Part shown: one piece after another, positions 10,018 to 21,260 of the stretch | Numbering within the stretch: position 1 is the stretch's first letter | Layout of the letters: every line of letters begins with the position of its first letter | Assembly (NCBI GenBank): GCA_026636295.1 | Contig: CP089465.1 | Coordinates: forward strand, 1-64,000 | DNA length: 64,000 bases | Direction: 5' to 3' | Source of the DNA: Medakamo hakoo | Lineage: Eukaryota; Chlorophyta; Trebouxiophyceae; Coccomyxaceae | Notes under the pieces: model-generated | Seen by the model: the letters and a program-made list of their open reading frames with translations, nothing else | The model's database searches: none | What the model was told of the DNA's origin: nothing | Program-made: the position numbers and the translations under genes

Positions 10018-11771
10018 TCACGCCTTGCCGCCGATGTACCGCAGCAAGATGCCGTCGTTGCCCAGGATGAACCCGTTGCCCGCCGCGAATTCGACGGCGT
10101 ACAGGTTGCCGGCCACGCCGTCGGCGCTGCGGTCGCGCTTCCAGCTCGCGCCGCCGTCCTCGGTGCGGAACAGGGAGCCGGACCCGCCGCACGCGAAGCC
10201 GAGGCCGTCGCCCGGCGCGGCCGCGCCGCCGTTGACGAAGCCGACGTCTAGGATGCCAAAGCCGCGGGAGCCCAGCTTGGCCTGGTCAAACTTCTCCGTG
10301 GCCGGCGAGCCAAAGTAGACGTCGCCGCCGCGCGTGGACAGCCACAGCCGGCCCCCCGGCGCCCAGCCCATGTTCTGGATGCGGCGCCCCGTCGGCCGGT
10401 TGTGCGGCTGCCAGTACGTCTGGCCGGGCGCCCACGTCATGTAAAAGTTGCCGCGGGACGAGACGGCCACGTACTCGCCCGTGTCGGGCGCGCGCGCGAT
10501 GTTCGAGAACGAGCCCTCGTAGTACGACGCGCCCGAGATGCCGGACGACACCGTGCGGTTGAGCGTCGCGTCCACCGTCTCCTGGACGGCCGCCGTCCAC
10601 GTGTACGCGCCGTTGTCCGTGACGTAGACGGCGCCCTGGTCCGTCGTCATCTCGGCCTGGCCCGCCTTGCCCGGCAGCGCGGTCACGAGGACGGGCGTGC
10701 CCGGCAGCTTGGCCGACAGCGGCACCCGCTCCCAGTTGGCGCCGCCGTCCGTCGTGTGCAGCAGGATGGCGGGCTTGCCCACGATCCAGCCCTCGTCGCC
10801 GTTGAAGGAGATGGAGTTGAACCGGTAGTTGAAGCCTTCGTCCTGGGCGGCCGCGACGCTGCGCGGCTCCCACGTCCGCCCGCCGTCCTTGGTCTCCAGC
10901 AGCGTCTGGCGGGAGCCCAGCAGGAAGCCGTGGTTGGGGTCGGAGCCGGTGAAGCCGATGTCCAGGAGCACGACGCCCGGCTCGACGGGCAGGGTGACCT
11001 AGGGTGTGTGTGATGGGGCGGTGGGCGCGGAATCAGTGTGAGAGCGTGTTGTGGTGGTGGTAGTGGGGTGTGGGTGTTTTTTGCTCGCCCGCTCGCGTGC
11101 ACGCTAGCCTCCTCCGCCCCCGTCCCTCTCCAACCCCTCCATCCACCTCCATCTCACCTGTTCCCAGTCGGACGTGACGACCGTGCCGGCCGCCGCGGGC
11201 AGAGCCGGCACGATGGAGCCCGCCGCCACCGCAGCGGCCGCGGCACCGGCCAGCAGCGAGCGGCGCGTCGTCAGGGACAGATCGGAGTCGTCGGACGAGG
11301 ACGCGGCGCGGGCCGCCACAGACGCGCGGGAGGCGCGAGGAGCGGCTGTGAGGTGTGCGTGTTGGGGTGTCGTGTGAGGTGTGGGAGGGGCGAGCGGTGC
11401 CGCGCCCGCAAACGCAGGCGGGCCACGAAAAAAAAAGCGAGCGAGCGGAGCGAGCGCGGGCGACGTGGCCACGCGCGTCGAGCGTCGGCGCTGCCTGTTT
11501 GGTTTGGCCGTCGACTGGACGCCCGCCAGCGCGACCTCCAACTCCCAACCACGCGCATTGTCAGCTGCACGACGTCTCATGTCCTGTTCAGAAAACAGGA
11601 GCGCCGGACAACCGTCCCACGTGCGCATGGCGCGCCGTCTCCCGAGAGAGGAGACAGCCGGTGCTTGGCCGATTTGCTTCCTCCCTCTCCACGCCCAAAC
11701 TCACCAGCCCGGCGGGCGCCCGCGGCCGCGGGCACGCCGGACCGCAGGGACGGCTGCAGGGTCGTCTGCAT
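10018..11771 (-). CDS. HCF136: Photosystem II assembly factor HCF136/Ycf48
   Basis: Lumenal seven-bladed propeller that binds early D1 during photosystem II reaction-centre assembly. Exons (minus) are 11705-11771, 11158-11345 and 10018-10998, for 411 residues. The joins (CGGGCTG/GTGAGT to CAG/CCGCTCC, and GAACAG/GTGAGA to CTAG/GTCACC) preserve frame. Residues 1-47 are the plastid transit part. A twin arginine at 50-51 (TTRRSLLAGA) followed by a hydrophobic core ending AAAG is the Tat-type thylakoid signal known for HCF136. The body carries repeated propeller motifs: TKDGGRTWE, TTDGGANWERVP, SSRGNFYMTW, STRGGDVYF and TEDGGASWKRD. Length matches the family. Confidence 0.96.
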
Positions 11772-12022
11772 TTGCGTGAAATGGGAATGGAGGTCTCTGC
11801 GTGCGAAGGGACGGGAAACCAAAGTGTAAGCGGTGCGAGACTTCTCTTTCTCTCTCTCACCACCCGCGACCATCCATCCATCCACCCACCACCGCCGCTC
11901 GCCTTCTTCGTTCCGACGACCGCGCGCACGCGCGCCTCCCGCCCGCCCACCCTGTCCCCCACACTCCCCCACACAAACAACGTCTTCAAAGCAAGTTCAG
12001 TGTTTTTGCACACGCACTACAT

Positions 12023-15000
12023 CTACCCTCCATTGCCACCACCACCCGCCGCTGCCGCCGCGACGCCCGCCGCCACGGCTGCCGCGGCGACGGAGCCGCC
12101 GGCCGGCCGCGGCGGCGGCGGCGGTGGCGGCGGCGGTGGCAGGGCTGTCGACGGCCCAGCACCACCACCGCCGCCGACCCGCCGAGGCCGGCCTCCCCCG
12201 CCCCCGGCCCCGCCAGTCTCCGCGGTCGTGTAAGAAAACTCGCGCGCAAACAGCTCGCCGTAATCCCGCCCGGGCTTGCACACCACAAAGTCGGCCAGGT
12301 CGGCGTAGTCGTCGTCGCTGTCTTCAAAGGAAGATCCGCTGGAGGGCGGAGGGGGCGGGACGACGCCGCCCGGTCCGGCGGGGCGTTGCAGGGCAGCGGC
12401 CGCGGCGCGGCGCGGTGCGCGGCGGCGCGCGCGGCGTGCCGCGACTTCGGCCATGGCCGCCGCCACGTACGGGTTGTCCGCGCCGTGGCGGCGGCGACGG
12501 GCGGGCGGCTGGGCGGCCGGCTCGCCGCCGTCCTCGCCGTCGCTGTCACGGCCGCGCCGCCCGCCGCCCCCGCCTCCTCCGTCCTCCTCCTCAACCGGAC
12601 TGGGCGGGGGCGGCACGTCCGCGCCGGCGCCCGCCGCGCTGGCCGCGATGGCGTCGGCCAGGGCGGACGAGATCAGGGCCGGGATGGTGGGCGTGGCGGT
12701 GGAGGCTGCGGCGCCGCCGTCCCCGCCGCCCCCGCCCCCGCCGCCGACGACGGCGCGCGCGTCGGCCAGCGCCCCAGCCGCCGCGCGGTAGGCACCCGCG
12801 GCCGCGTCCAGGCGGGCCGCCGTCCGGGGAGCCAGCCGGGGCGCGGCAGACCGCCAGCGCCAGGCCAGGCGGTGGGCGGCGGCGGCCACGGGAGCCGCGG
12901 CCGCGCAGGACCGGCACGCCGCCAGGACGGGCGGGGGGAGGGCGGTCGGCGGCGGCGACAGCGGCTCGCCCTTCTCACCACCACTCTCCTCCGCTTCGGC
13001 CGCCGCTTTGGCCGCGGCCACGCGGGCCACGTCCTCGTGCAGGGCGTCGATGACGGCACCGCATGCATCCGCGGCGGCTTCCAAAGCGGCGGCCGCGGCG
13101 GACGCCAGCGGCACCAAGGCCGTGGCCGACCCGAACGACCCGCCCTCCCCGGGCACGGGCCCGTCCTCGTCCGCGGCCGCCAGGGCGGCCGCCAACGCAG
13201 CGCACAGGGCGACGTGCGAGCCGTCGGTGACGGCGGTGCAGAGTCCACCACCATCACCACCAGCGGTCGGTAAAACCTTGGCGGCCCGGCGGGCCGCGTC
13301 CGCCGCGCCGCGCGCGCGGCCGGCCGGCGGCGTGGCCAGCGTCAGCAACGCGGCCAGCGCCGCCGCGTCCGGGCCCGCGCCCGCCAGCCACGGCGGGCAC
13401 GCGCGGGGACCCACCAGGTCCACCAGGCTGTACGTGTCCGGCGGCGGGAGCGGGGGCGCGCCGCGGGCCAGGGCCCACAAGTGGGCGGCCGCCTGGATGG
13501 CGGGGGCCGGGCCGCCCCCGCCGCCGCCGCCGCCGCCATGCCGGGCGGCCTCGCCGCGGGCCAGGGCGCGCAGCGCGGCTGGCACGGCACTGGACGGCAG
13601 GCGGGTCAGCTGCAGCCGTCCCGACCACAGCAGGGCGCCCAGGACGTCCGCCACCAGCGGCAGCGGGCTGGCGTGTTGTTGTGTTGGGGGGGCGGCGCCG
13701 CCGCCGCCGCTCTCTGCCTCTGCCAGCAGGCTCAGCACGTCCAGCGCCCGCAGCACGGCCGCCGCCAGGCGCGGGCGGGGCCGGGCGCCGCCGCAGGACG
13801 CGACGTCGCAGGCGCGTTGCAAGCGCACGGCCAGCGCCAGGGCCGCGCCCGCGACGGGGTGCGTGGCGGCGGCCGTGGCCGCAGCGTCCGCGGCGGCCGC
13901 GACGCGCGCGGCCCCCCCACCGCCCGTCGCCTGCCCACGCAGGTCCGCCACCCACCGCACGGCCGCAGCGGCGGCGGGCGCCGCGTCCGCGCCATTGGTT
14001 CCCGTGGCGAGGACGGCCGCGACCGCGTTCGCCCCGCCGGCCTCGGCCAGCGCCGCCAGGCCGCGGGCCAAGACGCGCGCCGCGGCCGCGGCCGCGCCCT
14101 GCCACGCCCGGGCCGCCCGCCGGTGGCGGCGGGCGGCGGCGGCGGGCGAGACGCCCACGCCGGTGGCAAGGGGACGCGTCCCACCCGGTTGCAGCAGCGA
14201 CCCGGCCGCCTTGGCCGCGTACGCCCGCCAGGCGTCGGCCGCGCCCGCGTCGGACGGCGACGACGGCGACGCGGACGAAGAGTCGGCCGGCGGTGGTGGG
14301 GGTGGGGAGGGTGGGGGTGGAGGGCGGCTCGGCTCGGCCGCCAGGTGCGGCGACCCGGCCGGCGCCAGCACGCCCTCCGGCAAGCGCGGCCCCACCGCGT
14401 CGGCCGGCCCGACGGGCACGGGCTGGATGCGGCGCGGCGCGCGGGCGGGCGGTGGGGGCGGCGCGCGCGCCCCCTCTGCGAGCTGGGCCCGGCGGGGGGG
14501 TGGCCGCCCGCCACCACGCCCGCCTCCACCACCACCCGCGGCCTTGAGCACAGCCAGGGCGCCGGCCAGGGGGGCGGCGCACGCGTCGGCGCACCCGCCC
14601 GCCCCACCCCTGCCGAGCCGGCCGAGCGCGGCGTCGGCGACGCGCGACACGTCCAGGGCCGCCCGCACCGCCGCGCCGCCCGCGGACGGGTGGACCGGGC
14701 GGCCGGCGGCCAGGGCGCCATCCAAGGACGTCGACACGGCGTCCATCAGGCCGGTCAGCGCGATGGCGGAGGACACGCTGGGACCGCCGCCGCCCAGCAC
14801 GACGCCGCCGGCTTCGGCTGCGACGCCTGCGGCGACCGCGGCGACGCGGCCCACCTGCGGCAGGAGTGCGCCCGCGCCGCCGCCCAGATCGGCCCGGACG
14901 CGCAGCAACGCCAAGGCCGTGACGCCGGCGTCTGCGCCACCGGCCAAGCCGCCTTCGCCGGCCGCGCCCTCGGTGCGTAAAGACCAGACGAGGGCTTCGA

Positions 15001-15510
15001 CCGCCCGCCCGGCGTCGGCAGCCGCGCCAGGGCGGGGCGACAGGGCAGACGCGAGGGCCGACCCGCCCGCCCGGCCCGTCAGCAAGTCAGCCGCCGCCGC
15101 GGCCGCCACCGCCGCCCGGCGTTCAAAGCTGCTGTCGCCGCCGTCGTCATCGTCCGCGGTCCCGGCGCGCCCGTCCCAGCCGCCGGCCAGGCTCAGCGCC
15201 AAGCCCAGCAGCTCCGGGTCGGCGAGGGCGCCGCGTTCGCCAGCCCGGCACGCGTCCAGCTCGCGGGCGACGTGCGCGTGCACCGCCGCCGCGGGCGCGG
15301 GAGCCAGGCGCCCGCCACTCACCGCCGCCGCAACCGCGGCGTGAGCCGCCCGCCGCGCAGCGCCACCCACGCCCGGCGGCAAGCCCGCCAGGACGAGGGC
15401 CGCCGCGCCGCCGTCGACGTCGCTGCCCAGAGCGCCAGCAGGCGGGGAGAGTAATGCACCGGCCAGGACAGGGCGGGCGGACAGGGCGGACCGGAGCGTG
15501 GACGTGCAGG

Positions 15511-15557
<47 letters not shown>

Positions 15558-15933
15558 GGGATGGATGTGATGTGATGGGATGGAAAAAATGAAGGCACGA
15601 AGCGGGCATGGAAAAGCGGCGGCGCCCACACCCTGTCCACCCCGGCAAACGCACCTCCACGGCGCCACCATCATTGCCGTCCATGGCAGCCGCCGCCACG
15701 CGCCGCAACATAGCCGTGCAAGCGCCCGCGCACTCGCGCGGCGACGGGCCGACGTCGGTCGGCGGCGGCGCGCGGTTTTCGCGGCCTTCATTTTCACCAC
15801 CACCAGCCGCGCGTGCCCACTCCCGATCCAGGGCGGAAGTCAAGGTGGTCAGGGCAGTGCGCAGGGCGGCTGGGAGGCGGGCAGGCTGCGTGTGGAGGGG
15901 GTTGGGACGCGTCAGAGCGGGGTTGGCCTGCAT
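12023..15933 (-). CDS. Large Ala-rich protein of unknown function
   Basis: Proposed exons 15655-15933 and 12023-15511 (minus), phase 0, give 1255 residues. Exon 1 is a plausible helical N-terminus ending AVE with a GTGCGT donor. The acceptor is the end of a long CA run (CACACAG). Most of the chain is Ala/Arg-rich and looks helical, as in ARM/HEAT-like scaffolds, with Pro-rich and poly-Gly interruptions. The C-terminal part differs: a basic segment (ADNPYVAAAMAEVAARRARR), then an acidic Tyr/Asp motif (SFEDSDDDYADLADFV) followed by VCKPGRDYGELFAREF. This looks like the most constrained piece. A Pro/Gly tail ends the protein. I cannot assign a family. The open antisense frame here is a by-product of GC content. 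Confidence 0.6.
15513..15555. repeat. (TG)n microsatellite in an intron
   Basis: About 21 TG units lie at the 3' end of the intron 15512-15654. On the transcribed strand they form a CA run that ends directly at the splice acceptor CAG. Confidence 0.95.
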
Positions 15934-16730
15934 TTTTTTTCTTTGGGCGCGCGCGCCGCTCCCAATTCAACGCACCGCCAGGCCAGCCACGTCCACGACT
16001 CCGGGTCCAACCCCACCCGCCCGGTCGGCCGGGCAACCCCTCACCCCAGGAGAGGGCGGGCGGGGCTGCTTATGGAGTGAGGCCATTGCGTTTTGGTTGC
16101 GGGAGCGGTCTGCGAAGAGACGCAGACGCGCACCCCCGCTCTCGCGCGAGTGTTTCAACGTGTGCCAGGGCCAGACGCAGCGCGACAGGAAAAAAAAAAC
16201 TCGACCGTTCAGTGGAATCTCTATTACACACATGCACGCGGCGGGCGTGGACCAAAGAACAAGTTGGGGTGGTCGTGTGACGGCGCGCGTGTACCAGCGT
16301 GGCTGGGGTGGCTGGGGTGGCTGGGGTGTGGCCGCGCAGGGCCCTTCCTTGTCCCCACCCGGGCCACCCGGCAGGTCGCGGCCGCCCCGCTCCCCCCCTC
16401 CCCGACAGAGCCTTCCGTCCCGTCCCCGTTCCGCGCCCCGACAACACAGGCACCACAACACGCCCACCCACACACCCACACACACACCACAACACGCAGA
16501 AGGATCAGGGGGAAAAAGTCATGGAGCACCGCCCACCCACCCACGCGCACAATCTTGAAGAAAGGGTTCACCCCACCCACCCACCCATCCACCCCACCAA
16601 GTGCACCACCCACACCACACCCCACCCATTTCCCCCCCCCTCCGCGCCGGAAGGCAAAAAAAAAGAATCACCCACCCACGCGCTCACTCACGCCCCCTCC
16701 CCGTTTTTGTATGAAAAAATAATGGGTGTG
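15934..16730. other. Intergenic, low-complexity
   Basis: Between the 5' end of the 1255-residue gene and the 3' end of the coiled-coil gene. It contains a short G-rich tandem repeat (16301-16328) and a CCCACCCA/CACACA-rich stretch from about 16440 to 16700. No supported gene. Confidence 0.5.
16301..16328. repeat. Short G-rich tandem repeat, GGCTGGGGTG x2.8
   Basis: Three near-perfect copies of a 10-base unit with G4 runs, which could form a quadruplex. It lies between genes, about 400 bases past the 3' end of the coiled-coil gene. Confidence 0.7.
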
Positions 16731-19700
16731 TCACCGCCCGGCCGCGACGGCAGTCGCCGACCGCGGCGTCACCGGCGCGGCCGCGTCCCGCCACTCGAGC
16801 AGGCGGGCGTGCGCGGCCGCGGCCAGCTGCGCGTCCCAGGCCGACCACAGCGGCGACGCGCCGGGCCGCGTCGCGTGCAGCGCGTCCTCAAACACCGCGC
16901 GGACGGCGCCGCGCGGGGTCGGGCCGGAGAAGTCCGAGTAGCCCAGGGCGGCCATGAAGCCGCCGACGTCCAGGGCCGGGCCGTAGATGCCGTGCGCGGT
17001 CGCGACCTGTTGGGCGACGAACGAGGGCACCATGGCCGACACGTCGTCCAGGACGCCGCCGCCGCCGCCGCCGCCCTTGGCCGGCGTCGTCGCCTTGGAC
17101 GACAGCGACCGCAGGGCGGACCGGCCGCGCGTGAACAGGCCGCCGCCGCGGGACTCGCCCGCGGGCGTCGCGGCCGCCGACGTGTTTTTGGACGACCCCA
17201 GCCCCAGGGGCGTGCCCGACGACGCCGTCGCCGCGTCGTCCTCGTCGGAAAACTCGGTCACGGCCGACGCGCGCAGGCCCGACCGGGCCGACGCGGCGAC
17301 GCCGTCCGGCAGCGGGGTGACGGCCGCGGGCGCGGCGCGCGGGCCCGACGCGCGCACGGGCGTGGCCAGGGCGGACGCGGCGTTGGCCGCGGCCGCCGCG
17401 GCCGCGGCCTTCTCCGCTTCCTCGCGGTCGCGTTCCGCCTTGTCGGCCGCCGCCTGTAGCTTGGCGATCTGGGACTTGAGTTTGGCGGCGTCCTCGGCCG
17501 CAGCCCGGCGGGCAGCGTCGACCGCGCGCGCGGCCTTGGCGCGCTCGGCCTCCAGCGCCGACGCGAGCGACGCCTTTTCCTTGGTCAGCGCGCCCACGTC
17601 CGAGCGCAGGCCGGCCACCAGGGCTTCGGCCGCGGCCGCGTCGCCCGCGCGCGCCGCGTCCGCCTTGAGCTTCTCGACCTCGGCCGCCAGGGCCGCGGCC
17701 TTGGCCTCGGCCTCGGCCGTCTTGGCGGCCTCGCGCTTGGCGGCCGCCGCGGCGGCGGCCGCGTCCGCGGCGCCCGCAGGCGTGGCCCGGCGCCAGAAGG
17801 CGGCCCGGGACGCGGCGCCGGCCGCGCCGCCGCCGGCCGCTTCCTCGCGCTGGCGAAGGGCGGCCGCCAGCTGGGCGCGCAGGGCCGCCACCTCTTCCGC
17901 GTGCGCGGCCGCCTGGGCGCGCAGCGCGTCCAGGTCGGCCGCCGCGGCCGCGCCGCCGGGCCCGGCCCGGGCGGCGGCGGTGGCCGCCGCCAGCTCCGCG
18001 CCCAGGCGCTCCTTCTCGGCCAGGAGCGTGTCGGCGCGCAGGGCGGCCGTCGCGGCCTCCGCGCGCGCGGCTTCCAGGGCGGCCGCGGCCGCGCCGCCGG
18101 GCACCTTGGCCGCCGCCAGGGCGGCCCGGCGGTCGGCTTCCGCCGCTTCGGCTGCGGCCCGGGCGTCGGCGGCTTCCGCCGACGCGGCCGCGACCGCGCT
18201 GCCCAGGCGCTTGTTCTCCGCGTGCAGCTCGTCCAGGCGCGCGCGCGCCGAACGGGCTTCTTCCTTGGCGGCGGCCAGGGCTTCGGCCTGGCGGCCCGCG
18301 CCGTCGACGACCGCCTCGGCGTCGGCCAGGCGGGCGCGCAGGGCTTCCACGTCCGCCCGCGCCGCTTCGGCCCGGGCCAGGCGCATGCGCAGGTCGGCGG
18401 CCTCGGCCTCGGCCGCGCGCGCGCGCTCGGCCGCGACCGCGACCTCGCCGCGCGCGGTCTGGGCTTCGACCGTGCCCGCGCGCGCTTCCGCCGCGTCGGC
18501 TTCCGCCGCGGCCAGCTTGGTCCGCAGGTCCATGAGCTCGGCCTCCAGGGAGGCGGCGGCGGCGGCCCGGCCCTGCAGTGCCGCCACGTCCGCCGTCAGC
18601 GCCTGGATCTTGGCGTCGGCCGACGCGGCGTCGCCGGCCGCGCCGCGCGCGTCGGCGAGCGCGGCGCGCAGCGCCTCCACCTCGGCGACCGCGCCCGCCG
18701 CGGTCGCGGCCTCGGCCAGCGCGGCGCGCGTCGCGTCGCGCGCGTCAGCCAGGTCCTTCTCCGCCGCCGTCGCGCGGGCGTGCGCCGTCGACGCGTCGGC
18801 GCGCGCCGTGTCGAGCAGCGCCTTGACGGCCGCGACTTCGGCCGCCGCTTTCGCGGCGCCCGCCGCGGCCGCGCCGCGCGCGTCGGCCTCGTCCGCCAGG
18901 CGGTCGGCCTCGGCTTCCGCGTCTTCCAGGTCGGCTTCCAGCTCCGCCACCCGGGCGCGGGCCTTGTCCAGCTCGTCCTCCAGGCGCGTGTTTTCGTCGC
19001 GCAGCTCGCGGGCCAGGACCGCCTCCCGGCGCAGGGTGATCACCGAGTCGCGCAGCGCCGCCAGCTCCTGCTCCATCTCCTCGTTGGTGGCGCGCAGCGT
19101 CTCGTTGAGGGCGGCCTGCTCGTCCGCCGCGGCTTGGGCCGCCGCGGCGGCGGCGGCCTGTGTGCTGGCCGCGGCCGTCGCGGCCGTCGCGTCGCACGCG
19201 GCGCGCTCGACCTCGCCGGCCAGCCGCGCGCGCTCGGCTTCCAGGGCCACGACGTCCGCCTCCGTCTTGGCGACGGGCAGCGACGCGGCGTTGGCCGCGG
19301 CCTGGGCCGCCGCCGCCTCGGCCGCCGCCGCGCCGCGGGCGACGAGCGACTTGAGGATCTCGTCCGCGCCCGCCAGCGCGGCGTCGCGCTCGCGCTCGCG
19401 GCGCCGCTCCTCCTCCGTCAGCTCGTACGCCGGCGCGACGATGGGCTCGGCCAGGCGGGACGCCGCGTCCGCCGGCTTGCGGTCGCGGCTGTTGCGGCGG
19501 CCCGTGTTTTCGGCGGTGACGGCCGCGGACAGGGACTGCAGGTTGGCCGCGTCCGCCGACAGCGCGGAAATCTCGCGGGCCAGCGTCCGGTTTTGGTCTT
19601 CAAGGCGGGCCATGAGCGCCGACCCGTCGTCGCGCAGGACGGCGACGGCGCCCAGGCCGTCGCCGCCGGCGGAGGACGAGCCGCCGCCGGCGGCGCTGCC

Positions 19701-21260
19701 GCCGTCCCAGCCCAGGGCCAGGCGGTCGCCGCCGCTGACGCTGCCCAGCAGCATGCCCGCGCCCGCGCCGTCGCGGGCTTGCAGGCGGTCGATGACCGCG
19801 TACAGGCGCGCGTTCTCGGCTTCCAGCTTGCGGTTCCACCGCTTCAGCTCGGCCGCGACGGCCGCGTTGTACGAGTTGGCCTTGCGCGCGCCGACCAGGA
19901 CCTTGGCCACGCGCGCGCCCACAAAGGAGGCGACCTTGTTCAGCTGATCGACCTCGGTGCGCAGGCCGTGGTTTTCGCGGTACAGGGCCGCGTTGTCGTC
20001 GCGCAGGCGGTCGCCGTCGGCCTGCAGCACGGGCAGGCGGGCGGCCTCCGCCTCCAGGCGGGCGTTGGCCTCGGCCAGCGCCCGGTTGTCTTCGACCAGG
20101 CGCTCCGACCGGGCGGTCAGCTCCTCCAGGTCGGCGGGCTCGATTTCCAGGCGGGCGCCCGCGCCCGACACGACCCGCCCCTCCAGCGCGTCCAGCTTGG
20201 CCTGCAACGCCGCGTTGGCTTCCCGCAGGCGGGCGGCTTCCGCGGCGGCGGCGGCGGCGGCGCGGGACTCGGCCGCGGCCGCTTCCGCCGCTTCGACCAG
20301 GACGCCGTCGCCGCCCTCCTCGTCACTCGTGTAGACGGCCACGCCGCCCGCGGCCGGCGGCGCGCGCGGGCGCCACGAGTCGCCGTTGGCGCGCGGCGTG
20401 CGCACGCCCGCTTTGGCGATGGTGGAGGCGGGCAGGGAACCGGCCACCGACGGCGCCAGGGCGGCGGCCGCCGCCGCGACGGCCGCGGCCGCGGCCGCGG
20501 CCTCCGCGTCGTCCGCGACCGACTCGTCGGCCAGCGCCTCTGCGCCGCCCTCCTCCTCCTCCTCGTCCGACATGTCGCGGATGACCAGTTCGGGAGGCGG
20601 GTTGCGGCTGACCAGTTCGGCGGCCAGGGCGGCCAGGGCGCGCGGCTGGTCGGCGCCGGGGACGTCCTCGTCGTCGGACAGCTCATCATCAGGGGCGGCA
20701 GGCGCGGCGGCGGCCGTGGCCGCGGCCGCTGCTGCCGCCTCTTCCTCGACCGCCAACGCCTCGTCCACGTCCGCGACGACGGCCACGCCCGCGCCGGCCG
20801 CGTCAGTGGCAGCCAGCTCGGTCGGCGCGACCTGGGTGTGCACGTCGGACAGAGGAGGGGGAGGAGCGGCGGCGGACGCGGCGGCGGGGGGCGGGGCCGC
20901 CGCCGCCGCCGTGACGGCCGCGGCGATGGCCGACGGCGCGACCGACGTCGCCGGCGTCGTGGGCGCGGAGCCCAGGGCGGCCGCAGCCGCTCCCAGAGCG
21001 GCCGCAGCTTCCGAGTCGGTCGCATCGCCGGCGGGGGCGGCCGCCTCATTCGCGGCGATGGCGGCCGCGATGGCCGACTGCGCGATGGAGGTCGCGGGCG
21101 TCGTCGGCGCCGACCCGAGCGCGGCTGCGGCGGCGGCCAGGGCGGCCGCGGCTTCCGCGTCGTCCGAACCGGTCGGCACGGGCACAGCCGGCGCCTCAGC
21201 CGGCGGCGGGCCAGCGTCCGCCGCCGACGCTTTGGCCCCCTTTTTCTTGAGCCAGGACAT
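16731..21260 (-). CDS. Very long coiled-coil protein
   Basis: Single uninterrupted exon of 1509 residues starting MSWLKKKGAK, the first ATG with a natural start context. Residues 1-110 contain a tandem duplication built on LGSAPTTPATS, AAAAAL and SAIAAA modules. From about 110 to 320 the chain is acidic, with EEEEEGG and DDELSDDE patches. From about 330 to 1300 it is a nearly continuous Ala/Glu/Arg/Leu coiled coil (for example LRDENTRLEDELDKARARV). The last 100 residues form a different, compact-looking region (VLDDVSAMVPSFVAQQVATA, then VGGFMAALGYSDFSG) that may be a targeting or binding domain. Role unknown; golgin, cytoskeletal or basal-body scaffolds are possibilities. There is no GRIP motif and no C-terminal membrane segment. 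Confidence 0.75.
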   Translation of the reverse strand: MSWLKKKGAKASAADAGPPPAEAPAVPVPTGSDDAEAAAALAAAAAALGSAPTTPATSIAQSAIAAAIAANEAAAPAGDATDSEAAAALGAAAAALGSAPTTPATSVAPSAIAAAVTAAAAAPPPAAASAAAPPPPLSDVHTQVAPTELAATDAAGAGVAVVADVDEALAVEEEAAAAAAATAAAAPAAPDDELSDDEDVPGADQPRALAALAAELVSRNPPPELVIRDMSDEEEEEGGAEALADESVADDAEAAAAAAAVAAAAAALAPSVAGSLPASTIAKAGVRTPRANGDSWRPRAPPAAGGVAVYTSDEEGGDGVLVEAAEAAAAESRAAAAAAAEAARLREANAALQAKLDALEGRVVSGAGARLEIEPADLEELTARSERLVEDNRALAEANARLEAEAARLPVLQADGDRLRDDNAALYRENHGLRTEVDQLNKVASFVGARVAKVLVGARKANSYNAAVAAELKRWNRKLEAENARLYAVIDRLQARDGAGAGMLLGSVSGGDRLALGWDGGSAAGGGSSSAGGDGLGAVAVLRDDGSALMARLEDQNRTLAREISALSADAANLQSLSAAVTAENTGRRNSRDRKPADAASRLAEPIVAPAYELTEEERRRERERDAALAGADEILKSLVARGAAAAEAAAAQAAANAASLPVAKTEADVVALEAERARLAGEVERAACDATAATAAASTQAAAAAAAQAAADEQAALNETLRATNEEMEQELAALRDSVITLRREAVLARELRDENTRLEDELDKARARVAELEADLEDAEAEADRLADEADARGAAAAGAAKAAAEVAAVKALLDTARADASTAHARATAAEKDLADARDATRAALAEAATAAGAVAEVEALRAALADARGAAGDAASADAKIQALTADVAALQGRAAAAASLEAELMDLRTKLAAAEADAAEARAGTVEAQTARGEVAVAAERARAAEAEAADLRMRLARAEAARADVEALRARLADAEAVVDGAGRQAEALAAAKEEARSARARLDELHAENKRLGSAVAAASAEAADARAAAEAAEADRRAALAAAKVPGGAAAAALEAARAEAATAALRADTLLAEKERLGAELAAATAAARAGPGGAAAAADLDALRAQAAAHAEEVAALRAQLAAALRQREEAAGGGAAGAASRAAFWRRATPAGAADAAAAAAAAKREAAKTAEAEAKAAALAAEVEKLKADAARAGDAAAAEALVAGLRSDVGALTKEKASLASALEAERAKAARAVDAARRAAAEDAAKLKSQIAKLQAAADKAERDREEAEKAAAAAAAANAASALATPVRASGPRAAPAAVTPLPDGVAASARSGLRASAVTEFSDEDDAATASSGTPLGLGSSKNTSAAATPAGESRGGGLFTRGRSALRSLSSKATTPAKGGGGGGGVLDDVSAMVPSFVAQQVATAHGIYGPALDVGGFMAALGYSDFSGPTPRGAVRAVFEDALHATRPGASPLWSAWDAQLAAAAHARLLEWRDAAAPVTPRSATAVAAGR

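Noticed and set aside
13008-15344. Long plus-strand open frames opposite the 1255-residue gene
   Set aside because: Ser/Ala/Pro-only composition and no start context. The minus strand carries a plausible exon join and a constrained C-terminal segment.
12023-15511. Start of the 1255-residue protein at the ATG at 15640
   Set aside because: That start would translate the TG microsatellite as Thr-His repeats; a GTGCGT donor and a CAG acceptor remove it cleanly and add a sensible first exon.
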